NCBI RefSeq assembly: GCF_048771995.1 | Contig: NC_133026.1 | Location: 105,476,001 to 105,540,000, forward strand | Source: Taeniopygia guttata | Lineage: Eukaryota; Chordata; Aves; Passeriformes; Estrildidae | DNA: 64,000 nt | Direction: 5' to 3' | Shown: positions 1-12,100 of the stretch, piece after piece | Position numbering within the stretch: the stretch's first letter is position 1 | How the letters are laid out: every line of letters starts with the position of its first letter | Notes under the pieces: model-generated | The model's input: the letters and a program-made list of their open reading frames with translations, nothing else | Told to the model about the DNA's origin: nothing | Databases searched by the model: none | Translations under genes and position numbers: made by a program

Positions 1-2640
1 GATGGCTGATACTGGTTTCCACAGTCTATTTATTCTTAATGTCAGACTTTTTATTTTTTTTTTAGCAACTTCTAAAAACCTGATGTTTCTCTCCAAAAAA
101 CACATTTAAATATGAACTGATGTGGTGAGGTAGTTTGGAATTAAGGAATTCTAATCAATTTCTTTTTAACTGATTTCTGGTTTCTAGTTTCTGATGCTGC
201 TCTTTATCAAACAGAATATAGTGATGCTACATGTGACCTCACAGTGTGCTGTGAAAGTGACTTTTTAATCTCTTTTTGTTGGAAAACTGGTGGTGAAGTA
301 AAATCTTAAGCTCTTGTGGTGGTATTCTTGCATGGTTCTTTGCATCACGGAGGCCTTCATTGATCTTTGGTGCTTCACTAGAGCAGTCTTAGGGTAGGAC
401 TACACTAATTCCTTACAACAATATAAAAATGACTGTTTGGGTGGGTACTACACGAACAGTAAACAACCTTGGTTTTGCCATTTTCACCCCAACACTTGGA
501 TCCTGTTCCTTTTTCTAAATCGGACGAGTATCTTGCATTAACCCTTACTTCTGAAATAAAGGAATTTGTATCTTTGGGATATTTAAGTCTGTTCCGAATT
601 TCTCAGTGAATGAGTTTCCCAAAATAATGGTAGCAGGGAAAGAACAGACGAGGTACTGCAAGGGAAATGCTAACTCTTTAGGAAAACTACAAGCTGCTGT
701 TGTCAAAGATACCCAGTTCGCCTTCAGAGGAGAAGACTTTAAAAAAAAAATAAATTATAGTCCTATTCTTGGCTTATAACTAGTTTTAATATTCTTAACA
801 CTTCTTAGGGGGGAAAAGAACTCAGAACAGTTGCTAATACCTTAAAATGTTCTTGTATAAGGAAGATTATGATTGCTATAGCTCTTTGCATCAAGTGAGA
901 GGAAGAAGGCAGAAATAACAGGAAGTGAAGGAAGGGTGTTTTTTGAGCTGCTAGTTGAAACAGGCCCCTGCTTGTATCTCTGTGCTTGGACCAAAGCCTC
1001 AGTTGTAACTGTCATTTTTAATTTCTTGCTAAAATCTGTTTAGCACAGGCTTAAGAAAACCAAACATGCCCCAAATAAATGAAGCAATTTTTCTTGAGTC
1101 CAATTTAAAGCTACTGGCCCCAAATACATGATATAGTATATGTTATATACTATATATAACATACATATATATATGATATAGTATATGTTATATACTATAT
1201 AATATATCTTGTACATTAATATATTTTCACTCCCAACAGTAAAATTGGCTCAGGAATTTGCTTTGAGGTTTTAAGACACTTGGGCATGTTTCCAAGTAGT
1301 TGAAAACAATAATTTGCTAAAATAAGCATTTTCCTGGACTCCTTTGAAATAAAAGGTTTATTACTGGGCAAATATAATCTTAGTTTTGAAATTGGTCATT
1401 AAGGTTTATCAGACAAGTTATGAGTTTTGTGTGGTTTTTACTCGTCTGCTGATTTCCCCTCAAAAATGCCTCAAGTTTCTACTGCAATTGTAGGAAGTCC
1501 ATGCTGGTTTTTACAGAAGTAGGAAAGGGTAAATATCAGTAGAATTTCTTAAATTTTCACTCTGGATTAACTAAACTTCTGGCTAACAAGCAATACATTT
1601 TGTTACTTTGTAAAAAATTATAAACTTTAAGGCACTTTAAATGCTTCAGATATACTTGTCATCTCCAGTTAACAGAATTGTTTGGTGAGGCAGGAGCATT
1701 CTGCAGAACAAACAGCTTGTTGTAATTCTTAGTTGTGACTTTAGTATCTCTAGTCTGATGTGAAATTACAGCAGGTGGACTAACTGGGTCACAAGTCATC
1801 CAACATGATACTTTGTTAGTATCTGTACTTCAATTTCTATTTCTCCCATACTAAACTGTGCTACCATTTTAATCTGAAATTTTAAAAGTTGTTATGATCT
1901 TAGTCTTTTTTCCCAGCCTATTTATATTTTCCTTTCTAAACCAATCAGCAAATACATAATTGATATTCTCAATTTCTAGATCATAATGTAGGGCTTACAG
2001 CTAGTGAGCTAAGACATTAGCCAGTGCATCAACAAAAAAGATCCCATCGCTGTTTCATTGTCCAAACTAAAATGTATGTTCAGCATAAATGCTGAGGACC
2101 AAGCCAGCCTTTGACTTCAATAATGCTTTATTAATATTTTTCCTGAACTATTTTACAACACTAAAAAGCAGTTTCCTGCCAAGGAGCAGGATCAATAGTG
2201 CCAGTGATGATGGAGTAACTGTGGACAAATAAAGGCAGATCTCGGAAGCAGTTGTTTCCTTTTTTTTCTCCACATAAAAGTTTTGCGTTTGATTTTGGTT
2301 GGTTGGTTTTAAAATCACTATAAAAGACTGTGCCAAAAGCCCCAGTCTGCTGCTGTGGCCTCGACACTTGGTTAAGAAAGACCAAAGCAGAATAAATCCT
2401 CCCAGCTAGAGCAGTGCCCTGATAAGTGGCACTGGTTGGAGCCAGAGCTTACCCTGGCACCTTAATTCCCTTATTTCCCTCCTCTCTTATGTGCCCTCTT
2501 AGGTATCTGCAACGTGTTCCCGCACTGTGACCCTATGCTCATTCCACATCTTTCTCTTCTGCCACCTTGCCAGCGTTCACGCCTTTCCCGAAGCAGATTT
2601 TGCAGCTTGGCAGGTTCCCGTTTACGTTTGTTAAGCTCAC
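1..2640. other. AT-rich upstream flank of RMC1, no recognisable exon
   Basis: No reading frame here resembles a known protein, and I see no exon with paired splice sites. Several AATAAA hexamers occur on the + strand (for example near 556 and 1073). In the human gene order the next gene to the left is RIOK3 on the same strand, so part of this stretch could be its 3' UTR or downstream flank; this is inference from synteny only. A short palindromic AT repeat lies at 1128-1202. Confidence 0.5.
1128..1202. repeat. Duplicated AT-rich palindrome
   Basis: A segment of about 29 bp beginning ATGATATAGTATATG occurs at 1128 and again at 1173 (45-bp spacing). Each copy holds the perfect inverted arms TATAGTATA and TATACTATA around a short loop, so each could form a hairpin or cruciform. 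It is probably a simple-sequence expansion. Confidence 0.75.
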
Positions 2641-3170
2641 TAATACTTTCGGTACAGCGGCGTTCAGCTCTGCTGGGCGCTGCCGCTCCCGGTGCCGCTC
2701 CCGCGCCGCCGCGCCTTTAAGGCGGGAGCGCGCGCGTCACGCGCGGGGGAGTGTAAACAGGAAGCGGCCGCCCGAGAGCGGGGGGGCAATGGCCGCCGCC
2801 GCGGGCCGCCAGCCGCCGGGGCCGGCCGAGGGCGAGGCGCCGGCAGCGGGGAGAGAAGCAGGAGCAGGAGGAGAAGAGGGCGAGGGGCGAGCGAAGGGCG
2901 GCGTGGAGGCCGGCGGCTGCTACCTGGCGCTGTGCGCGCGGCCCGTGCACTTCGAGAAGGCGAACCCCGTGAACTGCGTGTTCTTCGACGAGGCCAACAA
3001 GCAGGTGGGGGCGCGGGGCCTGCCGCGGGCCGGGATGCGGGTTCGGGCCTGCGGGTTCGGCCCGGCCCGCTGCTGCCCGCCGCTTCGCTTCCCTGCCCGC
3101 CTTGTGTTCCTACCGGCCCTCGGCCGCCGGGCATGAGCCCGGTTCTTCCCCTTCAGGACCTGTCATCGTG
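2640..3170 (+). promoter_or_regulatory. CpG-island promoter of RMC1
   Basis: Base composition changes abruptly from AT-rich to very GC- and CpG-rich near 2640 and falls back near 3170. The segment surrounds the RMC1 start codon at 2789. No TATA box is placed suitably. GGCGGGAGCG near 2721 resembles a GC box, AGGAAGCGG near 2760 resembles an ETS site, and GCGTCACGCG near 2735 resembles a CRE or CLEAR-like site. The transcription start is not defined by the sequence; about 2680-2780 is likely. Confidence 0.75.
2789..3004 (+). CDS. RMC1: RMC1 exon 1 with Ala/Gly/Glu-rich N-terminal extension
   Basis: The ATG at 2789 has G at -3 and G at +4, a good initiation context. Residues 1 to about 55 are low-complexity (MAAAAGRQPPGPAEG and similar), followed by YLALCARPVHFEKANPVNC, which matches human residues from about 7. 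Human RMC1 starts with only about 15 residues before the conserved part, so the extension here adds about 38. No other in-frame ATG lies between 2789 and the conserved block. The donor is CAG|GTGGGG. Confidence 0.9.
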
Positions 3171-6100
3171 CTAGAGGCGGTAGATTTTTCTTTTTTTTTT
3201 CCTTTACCTATTTATTAGGTTGGATTTCACCTGCCTTACTCGCAGTGCCGTAAGGTCTTTCTGGAATTCATCGGAGTCAGCGCTTTTCCTTTCTGTTCCA
3301 AGTGTCCCCACATGACTTGCAAACTTTGTCACTTCGCTCTTAACTTAACTTCCCTGAATTTTTCACACCCCTTTCAATTCCTGAAATTCAATATATTCAT
3401 GAAAAAATTAATAATTACAGCTTTCCTTGTGGCACGGACCCAAGTGGCCATTTCTTGGCTTTATTGCTTTTAAGCAGGTTCTCCTTAATATCTGTATGGG
3501 TCCCCTGAGTTCACCTCAGTACAGCTAAAAGATCCATAGGCTGTCATGAGGCTTATACAGATGTGGATACATTCCACTGTCTAATTCCTGTAACCATTCT
3601 TTGACCTCAGCGTTCTTGGAGTCAGAACCTTCAAGCTTTCTTCCCCATATAGCTGGCATGTGTTGCCCCATGTGTGGACATGATCAGTGGCATGTTTGGA
3701 GAGGGAGCAATATTTCTGGGGTGTGTTTCTTGCTGTTGCACTCTGTTCAGAATGATTACAGAATAATTTAGGTTGGAAGAGGTCTCTGAGATCATCGAGT
3801 CCAACCTTTCACCAAACACCATCTTGTCAACTAGACCATGGCACTGAGTGCCACATTCAGTCTTTCCTTAAACAGCTCCAGTTCAGGAGGTGGTAACTCC
3901 ACCACCTTCCTGGGCAGATTATTCCAGTGTCTAATCACCCTTTCTGGGAAGAAGTTCTTCCTGATGTCCAACCTAACCCTTCCCCAGTACAGCTTAGGGT
4001 GATGTCTTCTGGTTCTGTTGCTGGTTGCCAGGAGAAGAGGCTGGTCCCACCTGGCTACAGCCTTTTTCAGGGACTTGTAGGAAGTAATAAGGTCACCCCT
4101 GAACCTCCTTTTCCCCAGGCTAAACAAACCCAGCTCCCATGGCTCCTCCTTATAGGACCTGTGCTCCAGACCCTTTCCCAGCTCTGTTGCCCTTCTCTGG
4201 ACACGCTGCAGAACCTCAATGTCCTTCCTGAACTGAGGGGCCTGGAATTGAACACAGCACTCGAGGTGTGGCCTCACCATTGCAGAGTACAGGGGGACAA
4301 TCACTGCCCTGGTCCTGCTGGCCACTATTGATGATACAGGCCAGGATGCCATTGGTTTCTTGGCCAGCTGGGGATACGCTGACTCTTGTTCAGCTGCTGT
4401 CATCCAGCATCCCCAGATCCTTTTCCACTGGGCCACTTTCCAGATATTTCTTCTTATAAACCATTATCTTTGAGGGCCACGTGGAATACTCTATCAGGAG
4501 ACACTGTATCATAGTGTGTATGTAATATAACTACATAGATACTGGTTGTTGAGAGCTCACTTGAAAGATTCATATTTTCCAGTGTAAATTTACTTCTCTC
4601 TGTTTTCTTGTTATCTAAAATAGTTTGATTTCCAGTGTGTCTCTGAATAATTTGTAACCAGCATTTCAATGACAGTTTCTCCTGTGGGAGACCTGCCCAT
4701 GCAATCTTCTCATCTTGCAGAGATTAGGAGAGTGTTGCCTTCATTTTGTATCTCCATAATACTAAAAATAGTTAAAACTTAGTATTTATCATTCTAGTAA
4801 GGCTGTGGACTCGCTTGCAATTTATAATCTTGATACCTGTATTTCCTGCCTGAGAATAGCACACTGGCAGCATGGCTGATACTACAGAACAATGTCCCTG
4901 TCACCCTGAGCCCTGATCTGTGTGCCTAGTGCTGCAGCACATACAACAAGTACCAATAAGGCTTTTGCCTGACTTTCTTTTGCAAGCTAGGTTTTTGGTT
5001 GTCTTATTCCAGCTCAATAGATGTCATATCTGTAACAGGCTTTGTACATGTATATGTGAAACTGGACTAAAGGAATTCTCAGTTGCTAGGGCATGTTGGC
5101 TGAAACTCCTTAGATAAAATATATCGAAAATCTCTATGAAAATCTATTACTATTAAACTATTCCTCTTTAATAACATGTTCTGACAGGATCAGGCTTCTG
5201 GGTCATTAAGTTGCATCTCTTCCCAGTCCCCAAGCTGAGGTCCTTTTTGTTTTAAACAATGCTCTAATGTCTTAGATACTTTTACTAGTAATGACTTAGG
5301 AAAATATAAAAGAAACAAAACCAAGATAAAGGTTTATAAAGATTTTTACTGATTTAACTTGTCCAGTAGTTCAGAATATGCCTGCAAGACTGTTGCAGTA
5401 CCATGCAATCTGACAACTCAGAGTAAACTTTGAAGTCCAGATTGTCTCAGTGTGAACTGTCAGATCTGCAGAAGAACAAAAATTATTTCTAGTTAAAAAA
5501 AAGAAAATAAGAGGTGTAGCTTATAGAAGAGGAAGCAGATGAAGGTTATGACTTTGAAAGCGTTAAATATATGTTCAAAACTTGTTTTGTAGGTTTTTGC
5601 TGTTCGCTCTGGTGGAGCTACAGGAGTTGTTGTTAAAGGTTTGGAGGATAGAAATCCTATTTCCTTCAGGTAAGGCATCTTTATCTTGGGATAGAATGAT
5701 GCAGTCTTCAAATTATGTGGTGGTTAGTCCTGATCCGCTGTAATTCAGGCATAAAACTGACAAGTAATTGTGATCATATTTTGACTTGTTCTTAGATATA
5801 ATCTTGCAATTAAGAGGGTATGCTTTTCCCTCCCTATGGTCTCTGGGGGGAAAAAGGCATTAGGTTTCTTTTTTTTTACACAACAGTCTTTTATTATACC
5901 ATGCTGTACAGGTGAGAAGTGGTTCCTACAGCAGCAATGACTTACCCAAGGATACAGTTTAGCAAGTGAGGTCTGGGATCCAAGCACAATGTCCAAACCT
6001 AGATGTAGGTTTCTCATGTTCTGTTCCTTGTTTCCTTTCCTGTGTCTTCCATTTCTTGTGGACATATTTTTGCAGAATTTGACAACAGTAAACTATTTTA

Positions 6101-9100
6101 TATATGTGGAAATATTTTTGCAGCATTTGACAACAGTAAACTATTTTATATATGTCTCCATTAAGAGTGATGGCTCTTTGTACTCTGCTGTACATATGTA
6201 AGGAAGTATTCCTTTATTCCATATCAATCCACATACAGATGAAGGAGTTTGTAATCAAGATGTGTTTACTGTGATCTCTTGGATATTGCTTAGGGCCTGT
6301 CCTGAAAGTTGCTGGGTTTATTTTACTTTTTTATTTGATTACACTTATCAGTCCTGAAGGAGCTGAAAATATTTAGTAAACTTCATGATGTTCCACTCTT
6401 TTTATACTTGACTGTCTCTCTCTTTGGCCTGACTTAATAGCATATGCTGGAGGAACGATATTTACCTTATTCATGCTAATTGTGCTGATGCTTGTTTGGT
6501 AAGAATACTTCTAAAATTTATTTTAATGGTGTGAAAACAGCCTCACTCTCCTTTTAACATCAGAAGTTCTTCCAGAGGCTGTGTCCTAATGGGAAAGCAA
6601 GGAGGCTTGTGTCAACTAGCAGTAGATATGGAAGTAACAGAGCAGATTGCAGGATGCTTGTGTCATAGAACCAAGGATGCAGGTTTGGAGAGTCCCACAA
6701 GTCTTCCAGTTTCTGCATCACAGACCAACAGAGCTGAGCATTTGCAGTGATTTCAGGTGCTAATTTGTGTGAGCTTAGCCATGATTCTGAAATTGATGTG
6801 TTCAGGACCTCTGAAGAGTGAACTGCAATGTTCTGTCAGTTTGGGTTTTGGATATGTTAGTCAGGCAAGAGTAATAAAAAAACATTCAAAAGCATTTGCA
6901 TTACTCTTTTTTTTCTCCATCATTGTCTTATTTAGGGTATATTCTTTAAGAAACTATTTTAGATTATATTTCCATTACTTCTGTTGCTTTCCGTATAGGA
7001 TGGAGGACAAAGGAGAAGTGAAGTGCATCAAATTTTCCTTGGGGAACAAGATCCTGGCTGTGCAGAGAACTTTGAAAAGTGTGGTAAGAAATGTACACCT
7101 TGCAGCTAAGGAGTTGGAGCTGGAAATCCTCTACTTCCAGAGTAAAATTCTTTGAGATAAATGTTCAAGCAATCCGTTGGCTAGCAACAGCTGTAGTGAA
7201 AATTCTTCCATCATTCTGAGAGGCTGGTCAGGCAATATTGTCTTGCTGGTATCATCATTTAAACAAAAAGTGTAAGGAGGAAACAGCTCTGTCAAGGGTG
7301 AGGTGGAACAGAAGTTCTTCTTCAGTATATATATTGCATCTAAGACACTTTGATAAACTAATATCTATTCTTTGCTATCTGTGTATGAATCTTCTCTGTG
7401 CTTCGTAATTGCTAATCCACTAAATGGGTGTTTTTGCAGGATTTTTTGAATTTTATTCCAGATAGCCCTCAGCTAGAATATACACAGGAATGTAAGGTGA
7501 GTTAAATGTCCCAAGCTTATGTGCTTAAGTGAAACTCTGATGTTAGGCTGGTGACTACAAGAGAACTAACTGAGCTACCTTTAATAATCCTAACATGAAG
7601 GAAATGAGAGATGTAAGCACTACTGTCTATGGAAGTTGAGTGAACAAACAGGTATTAACAATACCAGAAAAAACCTCCCTGTCTTGTGAATGTGATTGTT
7701 TCCTAGAGGGATCAGAAATGCTGTGGGGGCAACAAATGTCAAGGTTTAGTAAGGGGAAGGGACAAAGTGCTAATGATACAGAAACAGTGGACAGTGAATA
7801 TATTAGTGCTAGATATGTTAATGTGGATGTTCTTTCCTAATGTCACTAATCAGTAATATTGCTAGCTATTACTAGTTTTCATATTCTGTTTGGTAATTTT
7901 TAATAATCCTTCTAATTTTTGATGATTATGTACCAGAAACAAGTACCATTGTAATTGCTTGATATTTCCCAACTTTTAACTAAAACGAATTACATTTTTG
8001 GGTAATAGAATGCTAAAGTAAATTTTTATGCACCTGATACAGGTCCTTTTATCCCTGTAGTCTTTAAAGCTGAAACACTGTCTGCTTCATTATTTAGGAT
8101 TATGAGTTTAAGTAAACCATTCTAGCAAAACCTTTATGGAAATAAAACTTCTGTGTGTAATAGGAGTAGATTCTGAGTGAAGTCATGGCAAATTTTTCCA
8201 TTTAGTTTTTAGTTTCTCTCAACATCTCTTCCTGCTTTTCATGTCAGGAACTGGTTGAATTGGCAGTAGAATTTGAAGTAGAGGAACTTTGTTTTATCTA
8301 GGGTAAAAATAAAATTTGATTGTATAATAAACTTGTAAATCTTACATGCTGCCAAAAATCCAGGCCATAGAGTAGTTGTGTTCATATGTAATTTGGGAAT
8401 GCTTTATGAAAGCAAATGATGCATGCTGGGTGTCTGGTTGGCCAAAAGTACTAACTCCAGAGATTGAATACCTAAACTGCTTTTGGTCTCATGTTCTTAA
8501 TTTAGTAATATTAGCCTGCCTGAATAGTTAATTTTTCCAAGTAAAAGAGTGTCTGTTTGCTTGTTTGTTAAAAGACAAAGAATGCCAATATTCTAGGATT
8601 CTGCTGGACGAGTTCTACAGAAATTGTCTTCATTACAGATCAAGGAATTGAATTCTACCAGGTAATACAAATTAACTCTGGTAGACATGCTTCGAGACAT
8701 GAAAATGTAAATTTCTAACAGCATATTTGAATTCTTTTCTTGTCTCTGTAACTGAGAAAGTGTACTGCTAAAAAACATATTTCTGCCATTTGGTTTGCAG
8801 ACTACAATTTTTTAATTTTTAAGAAGAATACATTTTTAGGGCAGGGCAAATTTGTCATTTACAGGTTTTAAGACCTTATATAAAGGAGCACTCAACTAAG
8901 CCTTGGGAACCCTAGATTATGAGATGCTCTTGGCTTGTATAGAAATGAGTATCTAAATCTAATGTGAAATACAGCTTCACACAAAACAAATCAGCATTGG
9001 GGGGGATGTGTAAATGCTTAAAAGGTGGCATAGAAATAATAATTGACTAGCTAGTACCCTTCTGCAATTTGCAGTTTTCTCCTGTGTTGACCTTATTGAG

Positions 9101-12100
9101 TTCCTTTATGTAATGTGTCATTTCTTTTGCATGTGTTTTTAAAGATGTCTCATGAAAAAATAATCCTTTCTAACATTCATGATGAGGGATATTTAAACCC
9201 TTCCTAGAAAAAAAGTTGAGCACTTCCTAATAGTTTCAGTCCTGGAGCTAAGACACAATGTTTCTCATTATTACTGTTACTAATAACTAGTACTAAAGAA
9301 GGTAATTGCAAATGCAGCATTATTTCATGCTGATTGAGGGGAAAAATATAAATTTAGCACCGGAAAGAATTATGAATGTCAACCCTGCAGGTAAAAGGAC
9401 TAAATCAAATAAGTGTCATTTTAAAGGATATTTAAGCCCTTGAAATTAAGATAATTGATTTATATACTTAGTTGTCAAAATATAAAAGATTAAGGAAGCT
9501 GGGGAGTGAAGGCAGCAAGAATATTGTAAGAAGAACTTTTTAATAAAACTTCACTAGTTGTATCATGCTAGGTATTTTCTCCACTGTGCACAGAACTTGT
9601 ACCCAGATCTGGATGAATGGGAAAACGCATCACCTTTAAGAGCATTAGTATTTGGTGTGTATTCTTTCCTTAGCTACAGTAAAGTGGGGCTTCAGCTGTA
9701 ATTGTGAGGTTTCTCATTTTTAATTCTAGCATGGTAAATGTCTTTACACTTAACTGTTTCATGCTTAACATTGCCCCTGTGCATTACCACGTACACTGTT
9801 GGAATGCTGGTGGTAATACAAAGCTACTATTCTGTGTTTCCAGGTATTGCCAGAGAAACGAACTTTAAAGCTTCTGAAGAATCAAAGTATTAATGTCAAT
9901 TGGTACATGTATTGTCCAGAGAGCTCTGTCATCCTTCTTTCAACCACTGTCCTTGGCAATGTCCTGCAGCCATTCTATTTCAAGGTAAAGGGATATGTTC
10001 CAAACTTGTAATTTTAATTTTTTGCTAAACTGCTTCTTCATCCAAATATTCTATTGTTTGAATTTCTTCCAAAAGGTGTGTGTGTTCACATCATTGTATG
10101 ACAATAAGCAAATCTATAAGGCAGCTCCTAGGTGATGGCTTAAAATTAGGTAATTCAGTCTTTCTTACATGCTCTTTGGAAGGATGTGTGGCCAGACAAG
10201 GCTGGACAGTTGACCTTGAGAACGGAAAGAAAAAATTGGTGGTGACAAAATATTTTACAACTTAAATGTTTTTAAAGATTTTTTTTTCACTTAAATAGGT
10301 ATTTATTATTAACTTTTAATATGAACGTTTGCTCTCTGTAGTATGATAAAGAAAAAATAAGGGCCTTTCTCTTGTGATTATAATTATAACCTCCCAGATA
10401 TGACTGGATGAACAAGAGATAAAGAAAAACGGTAGCACTTAAGAAACAACTGTTGTCCCAAGCCAGAGATGGCTTTGTCTACAGTAGTTATTTCTTTTGG
10501 TGTTCTTTGCTGTGAGCAGCACTTATTCTTACTGGGAAAATATTTTTCTTTTTATCTTGGAAAAAGTGTCTTGTGAAAACCAGAATCTATTTTCAGTTAA
10601 TGATGCAGTCAGGTGATTTTAAAAATTAGGAGAAGAACTACAGCATTTGTCTTGCTCCTGCCAATGGATTAGGAAGATTTCTGTAGCAATTTAAGGGAAG
10701 AGATTAAAAACCATGAGTTTCCTGGTTTGTGTTAATTTTATGTAGGGTCTGTACTGCATCCTGACTTGATGTTCCCTTAGGTGGCTGGGAGGAACCTACT
10801 AGCCTTTCACAGTTTTCTTTTTAACAACTCAGGTTATGGTTCCCCCTCCTTCACATTTTGTGTCAAGTTGTAGATTAAGCTAAATAATTTTTATCTTGTG
10901 TTCAGAAGGTCGTATTTAAAGATCTCCTGAGAAAGGTACTGTACTAAAGTAATACTTGAAAATAGAGGTCTAGCAAAGGAAATAGTTCTGTAGTATTCAC
11001 ACTTCACACTTAAGAATGAATCAGTAGCAACAGGAACTTAATTTCAGTAGAAGCTTTGGAAAATGTGAAAACTTGCTTAAATATAAATTCCATAGAGGAG
11101 AGTGGAAGCTTTGGGCAGGAGAAGGGACATGCTCTAAATAGAAGGCAGGAACTAAAGGAGACTGTGACTGGTAGGAAGTAGTGATATTTTCTCCTTCCCA
11201 GGAAGCAATTATTTAAGAGTTGGAGCATATATTTTTCTGGAAGAGGGAAAGTTAGTTAAGAGAACTGCTGTTTGAGATCTCCAGACCATTTGTACTTGGG
11301 ATTTGCATACAAATGTGTCTTGACTGAATTGAAATAGAAATGTTTTTGTAGCTGAAGTCATAAAATCAAGACGATAAAGCTTCTGAGGTTACAGAAGAGC
11401 GTGTTAAGAATCACTTGGGGTTGTTTTTTTTAGGAAAGAAAGCACAAAACCCTTTCTTTTGGACTATGACCGCTCTCCGCCTCGTGGGGGCGCTGGTGAT
11501 AGAGCTTCTGAGCAGAGGCGGCTCGTCCCTTGTTCAGTTTGTGACAATTCTTCTTTTGCCCTTTAACAGAGTGGGACCATGTCAAAACTATCGAAATTTG
11601 AAATTGAGTTACCTGCAGCACCCAAGTCATCCAAGCTCAGCCTTTCTGAAAGAGATATTGCTATGGCTACAATGTATGTATCTCACACATCAGGTCTTTC
11701 TTGGGAAGGTTTGGGAATGCTGGGAGAAGATAAGGACATTACAATGGTTGCACTTGTTTCTTGTTTTAGCAGTGCTATTCCTTTAAAGCACTTCAGTTAC
11801 TGCCTTGCACAAAGCATCTAAATAACCCTCGTGGAGCAAGGTGGGGAGGGGAAGCAAATGGAGCAGTCTTACATGAGATTGTTCTGGATTACCACAGAAG
11901 TTTGGAGAATGTTTCATTTTTTAGTTGATATTTTGGTAGGGGAATCGTTCACAGATGCCAGACTTGATAAATCACAAAAAAAATGCCTGGCCTATACTCA
12001 TGCAAGTACTGTTTAATCTTTCACTCTTAATTAAGTGATTACCTGACTTAGAGTCAAACATTTTATCCTAGGAGAAGGGATGAGATTACCTAAAAGACTA

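Noticed and set aside
1-2640. Possible RIOK3 coding exon at the left edge
   Set aside because: No kinase-like peptide is encoded; only 3' flank is possible, and that rests on synteny alone.
2567-2788. In-frame upstream ATG that would add 74 residues to RMC1
   Set aside because: It lies before the CpG island in AT-rich sequence, probably upstream of the transcription start, and encodes nothing like RMC1.
3831-4436. Open frame of 201 codons on the - strand
   Set aside because: It is the C-terminal part of a CR1 reverse-transcriptase ORF in a truncated LINE, not a host gene.
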